NCBI GenBank assembly: GCA_017645305.1
Contig: JAGCPD010000010.1
Location: 248,001-312,000 of the forward strand
Direction: 5' to 3'
Source of the DNA: Bacteroidaceae bacterium
GTDB lineage: Bacteria > Bacteroidota > Bacteroidia > Bacteroidales > Bacteroidaceae
Length of the DNA stretch: 64,000 bases
Part shown: positions 9,973 through 17,725 of the stretch, piece after piece
How the letters are laid out: every line of letters begins with the position of its first letter
How positions within the stretch are numbered: position 1 is the first letter of the stretch
The notes under the pieces: model-generated
What the model saw: the letters and a program-made list of their open reading frames with translations, nothing else
Told to the model about the DNA's origin: nothing
Databases searched by the model: none
Made by a program: the position numbers and the translations under genes

Positions 9973-10731
9973 ATGGCTAAGAATATAAGTGTTACAATAA
10001 AGTTCTGGAAGCAGAACGGACCTAAGGAAAAAGGTCATTTTGATACCCATGTGTTGAAGAACATCCCCGATGATACTTCATTCCTGGAGGCTCTCGACAT
10101 CATGAACGAGGAGCTTATCAACGAGGGTAAGGAGCCTTTTGTGTTCGACCACGACTGCCGCGAGGGTATCTGCGGTATGTGCTCTCTGTACATCAACGGT
10201 ACTCCTCATGGCAAGACAGAGCGCGGAGCTACCACCTGCCAGCTTTACATGCGTAAGTTCAAGGACGGTGAGACCATCACCGTTGAGCCTTGGCGCTCTG
10301 CAGGTTTCCCTGTTATCAAGGACTGTATGGTTGACCGTAATGCCTTTGATAAGATTATCCAGGCTGGCGGTTATACCAGCATCCGTACAGGTCAAGCTCA
10401 GGATGCCAACGCCATCCTTATCTCTAAGGAGGCTGCAGATGAGGCTATGGATTGTGCCACCTGCATTGGTTGCGGTGCTTGCGTAGCTGCCTGTAAGAAC
10501 GGCTCTGCCATGCTCTTTGTCAGCTCTAAGGTAAGCCAGCTGGCTCTCCTGCCTCAGGGGCAGGTTGAGGCTGCTAAGCGTGCAAAGGCAATGGTGGCCA
10601 AGATGGATGAGTTGGGATTTGGTAACTGTACCAATACTCGTGCCTGTGAGGCCGTTTGTCCCAAGTGCGAGAGCATCAGCAACATCGCCCGTCTGAACCG
10701 TGAGTTCATCAAGGCAAAGCTTGCAGATTAG
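9973..10731 (+). CDS. sdhB: fumarate reductase/succinate dehydrogenase iron-sulphur subunit
   Basis: Carries electrons between the flavoprotein and cytochrome b through three Fe-S clusters. It has 252 residues. The [2Fe-2S] motif is [11 protein letters not shown] with a distal Cys at about residue 78. The ferredoxin-like domain has [14 protein letters not shown] and [11 protein letters not shown] for the remaining clusters. The start is the ATG at 9973 ([12 protein letters not shown]), 7 bp after the flavoprotein stop. A longer in-frame reading from 9925 overlaps that gene and is not family-like. Last gene of the operon, followed by a strong terminator. Confidence 0.95.
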   Translation: MAKNISVTIKFWKQNGPKEKGHFDTHVLKNIPDDTSFLEALDIMNEELINEGKEPFVFDHDCREGICGMCSLYINGTPHGKTERGATTCQLYMRKFKDGETITVEPWRSAGFPVIKDCMVDRNAFDKIIQAGGYTSIRTGQAQDANAILISKEAADEAMDCATCIGCGACVAACKNGSAMLFVSSKVSQLALLPQGQVEAAKRAKAMVAKMDELGFGNCTNTRACEAVCPKCESISNIARLNREFIKAKLAD

Positions 10732-10752
10732 TAAGTAATCAAATCTTATAAC

Positions 10753-10783
10753 AAGTGGCGGTTCCATGACGGAATCGCCACTT
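10753..10783. terminator. bidirectional hairpin terminator
   Basis: Inverted repeat AAGTGGCGGTTCC / GGAATCGCCACTT, a 13-bp stem with a 5-base loop, lies between the convergent sdhB and the DUF3237 gene. It is followed by a T-rich tract on the plus strand. It probably ends both transcripts. Confidence 0.8.
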
Positions 10784-10788
10784 ATTTG

Positions 10789-11304
10789 TTATTTCACCAT
10801 CCAGATGTTTAGGATGATTCCTTTGAAGTTTTGAGACCATTCGGGAGAACAGATAAATAGGGCATTATTGAGCCATGCATATTTGCTGTCAGTAGGAACC
10901 TCGAACTGAGGGGCACATTTAAAATAGAAGGTAGGATTGCCTTCAGCATCCTTTCCATTATATATGATACCTTTGTTACGAATGTGAATGCAGACTTCGT
11001 CATCTGTCTTAATGCAATAGATAGCTTCCAATTCTGTACGGTTAAGGGCCGTGTTGGCAAGTTGGTAGTCTGCTCCGCCGTTCAGGATTGTTCCCTTAAT
11101 TTTCGGACCCTCAAAGGTGCCGCCCGTTATGGGAATGACGGTGCGTTGCCCATGTTGTGTTTCTCCACAGGAATACGCATCCCCCAGAGTTACCTTTAGT
11201 TGCATCACAAACTCTAGCAGAGGCGTTTCTTTGGGTGTTTCCACTTGAGCACTGCTTTTCAGGGTAAGGGTTATCAGTAAAGCTAAAAACAAAAGTTTCT
11301 TCAT
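10789..11304 (-). CDS. exported DUF3237-family protein
   Basis: A 171-residue protein with a Sec signal peptide (about 1-19, ending KSSAQ) and a DUF3237 domain over the rest. Family-like features are LLEFVMQLKVTLGD at the start, the ITGGTFEGPKIKGTILNGGADYQ core (split here: ITGGTFEGPKIKGTI, LNGGADYQ), and APQFEVPTDSKYAWLN near the end. DUF3237 is a small beta-barrel fold of unknown function. The signal peptide places this one in the periplasm. It sits 34 bp downstream of the PagL-like gene on the same strand, so co-transcription is possible. No catalytic residues can be named. Confidence 0.85.
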   Translation of the reverse strand: MKKLLFLALLITLTLKSSAQVETPKETPLLEFVMQLKVTLGDAYSCGETQHGQRTVIPITGGTFEGPKIKGTILNGGADYQLANTALNRTELEAIYCIKTDDEVCIHIRNKGIIYNGKDAEGNPTFYFKCAPQFEVPTDSKYAWLNNALFICSPEWSQNFKGIILNIWMVK

Positions 11305-11338
11305 TGACTAAGTCTGTGTTTATTATGTTCTGCTATTT

Positions 11339-12529
11339 TCAGAAGCTGTATCCAAGTGACCACTCCAACGCATAGGAGCGGTCAAACTGGTGGGCACGTA
11401 AGTCCAGACCGGCAAATAGTCCGCCCTGCTGTCGGAAATGGTAGCGGAGTCCAATCTTCTCGAAGGTGCTGGTGATATCTTCCGTCAGACCGCAACGCTT
11501 GAAAAGATACACCCCTCCGGCAATGTGAACAGAGAGCCGGCGGTACCAGAACTCCTGCTTCAGGTAAAGAGCAAGGCGGAACGGGGAGTAGCCGTCAGGG
11601 TCTTCTTTTCCAGTAAGCAACAAGTCTGTCTCTCTGTAATTGTTGGGGACGTAGTCTGCCTGCAGTCCAATGCCGGTACCGAAAATAGGTGTATAGCGCC
11701 AGACCGCTTCCAATCCTGTAACCCCGTGAAAACGTGCTGGGGCCAGACGTGCAGGATTGTCCGAAACAAGAATTCCGTCCAGTTCCACCGGACAACTGTG
11801 TACACCACCGGCGGCGAACACATTCCAATGTATTCCCTTTAGGTATTCTGGCTTTTCCGGGGCATCTTTCGGCTTTGCGGAAAATGATGTCGATGCCAGA
11901 TAATGACGTACACCCATACCGACGGAAAGTTCATTGATGCCGAGATTGGGCGAGCGAGTCATCCCGTTTGAGTGATGCGTCAGATATAATCCCGCTTGCA
12001 GAGCCCAGTGTGGCGAGAAAAGCCATTCGGCTTGTAGTCCCGTTCCGAATACAGCTAAGACCTTTGATCCTATGAAGCGGTTCTTCGGATTCTGGTAATA
12101 GTCATAGGTCTGTCCGGTAAAAGCCAATCCCAGTTCCAGTAAAGGTCCAGCCCTGAAATGCTTTGTACGTATTAGGTTAAATTCGGCCCAGGTATATAGG
12201 TTTACGATATCTCCCAGACGCGAGGCATCCTTAAAATCCAGCGTACCCATCCGGGCATAGGACAGGCCGATGCCGAATGTGGGATAGTTGAAAGCCCGTT
12301 CGTACCAGCCCCCGTCTTCTGGACGGGTGGTCAGACCCACCGTTGCGTCGAAGATAGCGTAGTTGTGGCTGTCAATCAGGTCCGAATAGATATTGTGACC
12401 ATCCAGAATGTGGCTGTAGCGTCCCCGAAAACCGATACTGAGATGCTCCTTGTCTATCTTCTGTGCAGAAACGCGAAAAGCACCTGCCAGCAGGCAGAAT
12501 GCCAATGTCAGTATGCGTGTCTTGTCCAT
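11339..12529 (-). CDS. PagL-like acyloxyacyl hydrolase (lipid A 3-O-deacylase family)
   Basis: Outer-membrane beta-barrel, 396 residues. It has a signal peptide of about 22 residues (ending RVSAQ), and alternating aromatic beta-strands continue to the C-terminal GYSF. The stretch THHSNGMTRSPNLGIN matches the PagL active-site His-x-Ser-Asn block, so removal of the 3-O-linked acyl chain from lipid A is the likely activity. At 396 residues it is about twice the size of Pseudomonas PagL (~170). Residues about 225-396 look like a second half-barrel or duplicated domain with no HxSN block. A TATTTTTGC box on this strand (12563-12571) serves it. Family fairly sure, activity inferred. Confidence 0.75.
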   Translation of the reverse strand: MDKTRILTLAFCLLAGAFRVSAQKIDKEHLSIGFRGRYSHILDGHNIYSDLIDSHNYAIFDATVGLTTRPEDGGWYERAFNYPTFGIGLSYARMGTLDFKDASRLGDIVNLYTWAEFNLIRTKHFRAGPLLELGLAFTGQTYDYYQNPKNRFIGSKVLAVFGTGLQAEWLFSPHWALQAGLYLTHHSNGMTRSPNLGINELSVGMGVRHYLASTSFSAKPKDAPEKPEYLKGIHWNVFAAGGVHSCPVELDGILVSDNPARLAPARFHGVTGLEAVWRYTPIFGTGIGLQADYVPNNYRETDLLLTGKEDPDGYSPFRLALYLKQEFWYRRLSVHIAGGVYLFKRCGLTEDITSTFEKIGLRYHFRQQGGLFAGLDLRAHQFDRSYALEWSLGYSF

Positions 12530-12562
12530 CGCCTAAAATGAGCTGTTTGTTATTCTACTGCT

Positions 12563-12571
12563 GCAAAAATA
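12563..12571 (-). promoter_or_regulatory. -7 promoter box for PagL-like gene
   Basis: Reads TATTTTTGC on the minus strand, 33 bp upstream of the start codon. No clear -33 element. Confidence 0.45.
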
Positions 12572-12648
12572 CAAAGTTTTTTCTAATTATTAGCCAGAAA
12601 GCCGATAAATTTATTCAATCTGAATTTTCATATTTATTCACTTATTCG

Positions 12649-12656
12649 TATCTTTG
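12649..12656 (+). promoter_or_regulatory. -7 promoter box for bcp
   Basis: TATCTTTG with TTTC 19 bp upstream at 12626-12629, a near match to the sigma-ABfr promoter. It would give bcp a leader of about 105 nt. Confidence 0.45.
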
Positions 12657-12766
12657 TACCCAAAGATGACGGTGGCATGAAGTAGGTGAGTTTTATTGGT
12701 TGCATCTATGTATGTGCTGTGCCGGTAATCGTTTTGCCATTTGTGAAATAAATGATAAGAAGCACT

Positions 12767-13222
12767 ATGAAAATTGGAGACAAGGTGCCCGAGATTTTGG
12801 GCAAGGATGAGCAGGGACGGGATATTCGTCTGAGTGATTATAAGGGCCGTAAACTGGTGCTTTACTTCTATCCCAAGGATAATACCAGTGGATGCACAGC
12901 AGAGGCTTGTAGCCTTCGTGACCGCTATGGCGAGTTGCAGGGAGCTGGCTATGAGGTTGTTGGTGTTAGCAAGGATTCGGCAGCCTCGCACGTTAAGTTC
13001 AAGGAGAAACATTCGCTTCCCTTCCCCCTCATAGCCGATGTGGATAAAACCCTCCTGGAGGCAATGGGTGCCTGGGGCGAGAAGACCATGTATGGCAAGA
13101 AGACAATGGGTACCATCCGCACAACCTTTATTATTAACGAGGAAGGCATCATAGAGCAGATTTTCTCAGGCAAGCAGGTCAATACAAAAGAACATGCCGC
13201 TCAGATATTGGGTGGCAAGTAA
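12767..13222 (+). CDS. bcp: thioredoxin-dependent peroxiredoxin (Bcp/PrxQ)
   Basis: Cytoplasmic thiol peroxidase reducing H2O2 and organic hydroperoxides with thioredoxin. It has 151 residues from the ATG at 12767 (MKIGDKVPEILG); an upstream in-frame ATG at 12752 would add MIRST. The active site NTSGCTAEACSLRD shows the peroxidatic Cys and, five residues later, the resolving Cys typical of the atypical two-Cys PrxQ/Bcp group. It is monocistronic and ends in a hairpin terminator shared with the convergent transporter gene. In an anaerobe it protects oxygen-labile enzymes, such as the fumarate reductase encoded nearby. Confidence 0.95.
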   Translation: MKIGDKVPEILGKDEQGRDIRLSDYKGRKLVLYFYPKDNTSGCTAEACSLRDRYGELQGAGYEVVGVSKDSAASHVKFKEKHSLPFPLIADVDKTLLEAMGAWGEKTMYGKKTMGTIRTTFIINEEGIIEQIFSGKQVNTKEHAAQILGGK

Positions 13223-13282
13223 CTAATATATTCTTTGTTCTGTTGCAGGTCTGATTCAGGTATATTGCTTATTCATCGAAAT

Positions 13283-13313
13283 GCCACACGTCTATATAGA
13301 GGTGTGGCTTTTT
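13283..13313. terminator. bidirectional terminator after bcp
   Basis: GCCACAC / GTGTGGC inverted repeat with a loop of about 12 bases, followed by a run of six T on the plus strand. It lies between the convergent bcp and BASS-transporter genes. Confidence 0.75.
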
Positions 13314-13321
13314 TGTCTTTT

Positions 13322-14284
13322 TCAGGCGGCTTTCTTGTCGAACTTTAGGAACAGGCCCGCCAGGATGGTACCGCTGATACTATGCCAGGCACAACTGATA
13401 GCGCAGGGTAGTACAGCTAAGGGTTGGGCAGCAAAGAAATTGCCTGCCAGCACGGTAGCAAGACCCGCATTCTGCATACCCACTTCGATAGAGATAGTAC
13501 GCTTTTTGGCCTTATTGAAGCCTGCAACCTTTCCTGACATATAGCCAAGCACATATCCCAAGGTGTTGTGGCATAAAACCACAGCGAAAGTCCATAGGAA
13601 GAGCCAGAGGCCGCGAGCAATCAAACTGTCATGAACCGTAGAGATAACACCGCCTACAATACAGGCCAGACAGATGACGCTTAGGCCGGGCATTAAACTC
13701 TGGATAGTTGGAAACTGTTGGCTCTTGGAATAGGTGTAGTTCAGAAAACAACCGATTCCAACGGGAATAATGGTAACAATAAGGATGTTCAGGAACATGC
13801 CTATGGTGTCTATTGCTATGATTTCGCCTGCGGTAAATTCCATTAGCAACGGTGTCATTACGGGAGCCAGTAGGGTGGAGGCACAGGTCATACCAACCGA
13901 AAAGGCTACATCACCGTGGCAGAGGTATGACATGATGTTGCTGGATACACCGCCTGGACAGCATCCTACCAACAGAATGCCCAAAGCTAAAGCCGGTTCC
14001 AAATGGAAAATCTTGACCAACAGCCAGGCTACGCACGGCATGATAAAGAACTGGGCACAGGCACCAATCAGAATATCGTGCGGCCGTCGGACAAGGATGC
14101 GGAAATCGTCTGTTGTAAGTGTAAGACCCATTGTCAGCATAATAATGCCGAGAATAACTGTCTGTGTGGTGCCTCTAACCCACAGAAAGAGATCGGGTGC
14201 AAAGAATGTCAGTACTGCAATACCGATAATAAACAAAGAAGCGTTACTGGCGAGCCACTGGCTCAAGCGTATTAAAAATTGCAT
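13322..14284 (-). CDS. bile acid:sodium symporter-family transporter
   Basis: Inner-membrane protein of the BASS family, 320 residues with about nine or ten hydrophobic helices. Diagnostic features are the helix-crossing segment LLVGCCPGGVSSNIMSYLC and the later SIEVGMQNAGLATVLA; in crystallised homologues these discontinuous helices bind Na+ and substrate. Members move bile acids, pantoate or other organic anions, and the substrate cannot be read from sequence. It is divergent from the NagX-like gene. Its own TATCTTTGC box lies on this strand at 14304-14312. Confidence 0.9.
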   Translation of the reverse strand: MQFLIRLSQWLASNASLFIIGIAVLTFFAPDLFLWVRGTTQTVILGIIMLTMGLTLTTDDFRILVRRPHDILIGACAQFFIMPCVAWLLVKIFHLEPALALGILLVGCCPGGVSSNIMSYLCHGDVAFSVGMTCASTLLAPVMTPLLMEFTAGEIIAIDTIGMFLNILIVTIIPVGIGCFLNYTYSKSQQFPTIQSLMPGLSVICLACIVGGVISTVHDSLIARGLWLFLWTFAVVLCHNTLGYVLGYMSGKVAGFNKAKKRTISIEVGMQNAGLATVLAGNFFAAQPLAVLPCAISCAWHSISGTILAGLFLKFDKKAA

Positions 14285-14303
14285 CTTTTTCTTATTTTTG
14301 AAT

Positions 14304-14342
14304 GCAAAGATACGCTTTTTTCTTGGAATACACTATCTTTGC
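14304..14342. promoter_or_regulatory. divergent promoters: BASS transporter / NagX-like gene
   Basis: TATCTTTGC on the minus strand at 14304-14312 and TATCTTTGC on the plus strand at 14334-14342, 21 bp apart and facing away from each other. The plus-strand box is 21 bp before the NagX-like ATG. Confidence 0.55.
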
Positions 14343-14362
14343 AGAAACAAAACTATAATACA

Positions 14363-15481
14363 ATGCAAATAAAACCGACAAACAATCGACTTGAGTCGCT
14401 GGATGCCCTCAGAGGTTTCGACATGTTTTTTATTACTGGTGGTGCTACTCTATTGGTGGCTATCGCGGCTTTTTTTCCTGATTCCACCGTATGGCAGACC
14501 ATTGCCAAACAGATGGAACATGTACCCTGGGATGGATTGGTACACCATGACACCATCTTCCCGCTTTTCCTTTTTATTGCGGGCATCTCATTTCCCTTCT
14601 CACTACAGAAGCAGAAAGAAAAAGGAAAGTCTATGGCGAGCATTTACCTGAAGATTCTGCGTCGCTGTCTCATCCTTGTCTTCTTAGGCTTGGTGGTCAG
14701 TGGTTTCCTGAAATTTGAATTCGAGACACTGCGTTGGCCCAGTGTGTTGGGACGTATCGGTCTGGCATGGATGTTTGCTGCCTTTATCTTTACCGCTACA
14801 GGTAACAAGTTGTGGCCAAAGGTGACCATAATTCCAGTTATTCTGATAGGCTATTGGCTTGTTTCTGCTTTCGTGCATGCACCAGGGGTGGATCCCTCTA
14901 TCAATCCTCTGACACGCGAGGGCAACATTGCCTGTTATCTTGACCGCACACTCTTGGGCGCTCATTGCTATAAGCCCGATTACGATCCCGAGGGTCTTCT
15001 CTCTACGCTGCCTGCTATCTGTACGGCTATGTTGGGAATGCTGGCAGGTGTTTTCGTGCAACGCAGTAAACCCACGACAAAGACTGCGTTTGTGCTCTTC
15101 ATGTCTGGCATAGTATTTGCTTTTCTCGGGGCTGCATGGAATATGTTCTATCCTATTAACAAGGCACTGTGGAGCAGTTCCTTTGTATTGGCTGTGGCAG
15201 GATACTCCCTCGTCATGTTTGCCCTGTTCTATTATATAATTGATGTGCTCGGGTGGAAGAAATGGGACTTTTACTTCAAGGTAATTGGTATGAACTCCAT
15301 TCTTATCTATATGGCTCCCAGGTTTATCGATTTCTCGAAACTGAATCACCGCGTCTTTGACGGTGTCTTCAGCCTTTTGCCCGAGCAGTATTACACCGTG
15401 GCCGAGACGTTGGGCTATATGCTGGTGCTCTGGCTCTTCATGTATTTTATGTATAGACAGAAGATATTCCTGAAGGTTTAG
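14363..15481 (+). CDS. NagX/HGSNAT-like multi-pass membrane acetyltransferase homologue (DUF5009)
   Basis: 372-residue inner-membrane protein with about ten hydrophobic helices. The N-terminus shows the family signature SLDALRGFDMF, followed by DGLVHHDTIFPLFLFIAG. The conserved His there corresponds to the catalytic His of human heparan-alpha-glucosaminide N-acetyltransferase, which acetylates terminal glucosamine across a membrane. Bacterial NagX homologues lie in N-acetylglucosamine operons. The ATG at 14363 is chosen because it follows the promoter box and begins the conserved region; a frame-open extension to 14279 crosses the promoter. It heads a probable operon with the 729-residue putative glycosidase and the GH29 fucosidase, so a role in processing amino-sugar or fucosylated glycans is plausible. 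Confidence 0.85.
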   Translation: MQIKPTNNRLESLDALRGFDMFFITGGATLLVAIAAFFPDSTVWQTIAKQMEHVPWDGLVHHDTIFPLFLFIAGISFPFSLQKQKEKGKSMASIYLKILRRCLILVFLGLVVSGFLKFEFETLRWPSVLGRIGLAWMFAAFIFTATGNKLWPKVTIIPVILIGYWLVSAFVHAPGVDPSINPLTREGNIACYLDRTLLGAHCYKPDYDPEGLLSTLPAICTAMLGMLAGVFVQRSKPTTKTAFVLFMSGIVFAFLGAAWNMFYPINKALWSSSFVLAVAGYSLVMFALFYYIIDVLGWKKWDFYFKVIGMNSILIYMAPRFIDFSKLNHRVFDGVFSLLPEQYYTVAETLGYMLVLWLFMYFMYRQKIFLKV

Positions 15482-15510
15482 TTTACCGTTTACTGTTTAC
15501 CGTTTATTCC
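15481..15510. repeat. short phrase repeat (GTTTACC type)
   Basis: Three imperfect copies of GTTTAC(C/T)G fill the 34-bp gap between the NagX-like gene and the next gene. It is nearly the reverse complement of the repeat at 7946-7977. Confidence 0.55.
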
Positions 15511-15515
15511 ATAAA

Positions 15516-17705
15516 ATGAGAGTTCTGGTTTTTTCTTTCCTTCTTATGGTTTGTCTGATGGGGCAGGCACAAGAGAAGACAACGTTCCAGACGTCAGGAC
15601 CATGGAAGCCTGTTACAGATATCCGCTCCGACCTTGTGATGGTATATGGAGCCAGCGATAATCGCCTTATGACTTTCCGCGAACGTGTGGATTCGTGGAG
15701 AAATCGTGGTTATACCACTCATTTTATGACAGGTATTGCCTGGGGCGAGTATCAGGATTACTTCACAGGCAAATGGGATGGGAAATGGCATTTGGATGAA
15801 GGCCAGAAAACGATGCAAGGCGACACCATTTGGCACGGTCGCCTTATACCTTATATTATTCCTACAAAGAACTACCTGGCTTACTTTAAGGAGTGTCACA
15901 TAAAGCCTGTTATAGATGCAGGCTTAGATGCTATCTTCCTAGAGGAACCAGAGTTCTGGGCACGGGCAGGGTATAGTGAGGCTTTCAAACGCGAATGGCA
16001 GGAGTATTACGGTTTCCCATGGCGACCTCAGCACGAGAGTGCAGAGAACACCTATCTCTCCAACAAACTCAAGTATCATCTCTACTATCGTGCCCTTGAT
16101 GAGGCTTTCACCTATGCCAAGCAATATGGGCGTGTAAAGGGGATTAATATCCGCTGTTATGTGCCCACGCACTCGTTGCTTAATTATTCTCAGTGGCAGA
16201 TCGTTTCGCCAGAGGCTTCTCTCGCCTCATTGAAGAGTTGCGATGGCTATATTGCGCAGGTGTGGACGGGAACTTCGCGAGAGCCCAATTACTTCAACGG
16301 TGAAGCAAAGGAGCGCGTGTTTGAGACAGCCTTTTTGGAGTATGGCTGTATGGAATCAATGACCCGCCCAACGGACAGAAAGATGTTCTTTCTAACTGAC
16401 CCCATAGAGGACCGGGCCAAGGATTGGGAGGACTACAAGCGCAACTATCAGGCTACCTTTACGGCACAGTTGCTCTATCCCCAAATTACCGACTATGAGG
16501 TTATGCCTTGGCCCGACCGTATCTACGAGGGTTTGTACAAAGTAAGTGCCAACAGCGATGAAAAGGCGCATATTCCCCGTTTCTATTCCACCCAGATGCA
16601 GGTGATGATAAACACGCTGAATAGCATGCCGCTTTCAGAAAACAAAGTGAGCGGCTCACAGGGCATCTCTGTACTGATGGCTAACTCGCTGATGTTTCAA
16701 CGTTCACCACGACCAGTAGAGGGATATGACGATCCTCAGCTCTCGAACTTTTATGGTGAGGCATTACCCTTGCTTAAACGTGGAGTGCCAGTAAGTATTA
16801 CACACATAGAGAATGTTGGTTATGCCGATACATGGAAAGATGTACGGGTGCTGCTGATGTCTTACAGCAATATGAAACCGCTCTCTAAAGATGCACATAC
16901 GCATCTGGCAGAGTGGGTAAAGAATGGTGGCATCATTGTTTATTCCGGTAGAGATGACGACCCCTACCAGCGTGTACAAGAATGGTGGAACCAGAATGGA
17001 TTGCACTATACAGCCCCCTCGCAACACCTCTTTTCCCTGATGGATATTCCCGAGAAGGCAGAAGAGGGAGAATATAAATATGGCAAGGGAAGGGTGTATG
17101 TGCTTCGACATGATCCCAAAGAGTATGTGCTCAAGAAAGGTGGGGATAAGCAGTTCTTGGATGTTGTTACTCAAGCATACGGCAAGTTAAAACAAAAGAA
17201 TTCTTTTTATTTGGAGCGCGGACCCTATACCCTTGTGGCTGTGTTGGATGAGAACGTGGTTAATAACGATCCTTTCATGATTAAAGGCGATTATATCGAC
17301 CTTTTCTCACCCGAACTTACATATTATTCCGAGACAAGCATACTGCCCGGGCACCAGGCTTTCTTCTTCGATTTAAGGAAGATAAATAAAAAACGTCCCC
17401 AGGTAATAGCTGCCGCCTCGCGCCAATATGATGAGAAGATAACGAAAGACGGTTACAGTTTCATTTGCAAGTCACCGCAGAACACTACCAACATTATTTG
17501 CCTTTATCTTCCTAAAGAGTTTGGTTTGGTAGATATTAGCTGTACAAATGCTGAGGGAAAATCTGTCGGTTATATGGCGAGAAGCATTACGGCTCCAGTC
17601 AACGCTATTTCTCGTCGTCTTCTCTGGCTTACTTTCGAGAATTCTCCAGAGGGCGTTAATGTTAAAATTGAGAAAGGGATGTTAATTCAATTCGAAGATA
17701 ACTGA
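15516..17705 (+). CDS. putative exported glycosidase of unassigned family
   Basis: 729 residues with a Sec signal peptide (1-18, cleavage after GQA). I do not recognise the family. Residues about 50-400 look like a TIM barrel: AWGEYQ near 77; LDAIFLEEPEFWARAG, with acidic residues at 143, 144 and 146 at what would be a strand end; and later KGINIRCYVPTHS. Residues about 440-560 (VLLMSYSNMKPLSKDAHTHL, then WVKNGGIIVYSGRDDD) resemble the class I glutaminase-like trimerisation domain that follows the barrel in GH42 beta-galactosidases. The rest is a beta-rich tail. Next to a GH29 fucosidase and a NagX-like protein it is best read as an uncharacterised glycoside hydrolase with Glu144 or Glu146 as candidate catalytic residues. 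That reading is inference. Confidence 0.6.
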   Translation: MRVLVFSFLLMVCLMGQAQEKTTFQTSGPWKPVTDIRSDLVMVYGASDNRLMTFRERVDSWRNRGYTTHFMTGIAWGEYQDYFTGKWDGKWHLDEGQKTMQGDTIWHGRLIPYIIPTKNYLAYFKECHIKPVIDAGLDAIFLEEPEFWARAGYSEAFKREWQEYYGFPWRPQHESAENTYLSNKLKYHLYYRALDEAFTYAKQYGRVKGINIRCYVPTHSLLNYSQWQIVSPEASLASLKSCDGYIAQVWTGTSREPNYFNGEAKERVFETAFLEYGCMESMTRPTDRKMFFLTDPIEDRAKDWEDYKRNYQATFTAQLLYPQITDYEVMPWPDRIYEGLYKVSANSDEKAHIPRFYSTQMQVMINTLNSMPLSENKVSGSQGISVLMANSLMFQRSPRPVEGYDDPQLSNFYGEALPLLKRGVPVSITHIENVGYADTWKDVRVLLMSYSNMKPLSKDAHTHLAEWVKNGGIIVYSGRDDDPYQRVQEWWNQNGLHYTAPSQHLFSLMDIPEKAEEGEYKYGKGRVYVLRHDPKEYVLKKGGDKQFLDVVTQAYGKLKQKNSFYLERGPYTLVAVLDENVVNNDPFMIKGDYIDLFSPELTYYSETSILPGHQAFFFDLRKINKKRPQVIAAASRQYDEKITKDGYSFICKSPQNTTNIICLYLPKEFGLVDISCTNAEGKSVGYMARSITAPVNAISRRLLWLTFENSPEGVNVKIEKGMLIQFEDN

Positions 17706-17725
17706 AAAAACAAAAATGCTATACT

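Noticed and set aside
10078-10767. Long minus-strand frame opposite sdhB
   Set aside because: Composition is that of an antisense reading of a highly expressed gene. No family features.
14279-14362. Upstream extension of the NagX-like gene
   Set aside because: Crosses the divergent promoter region, and the family start is at 14363.
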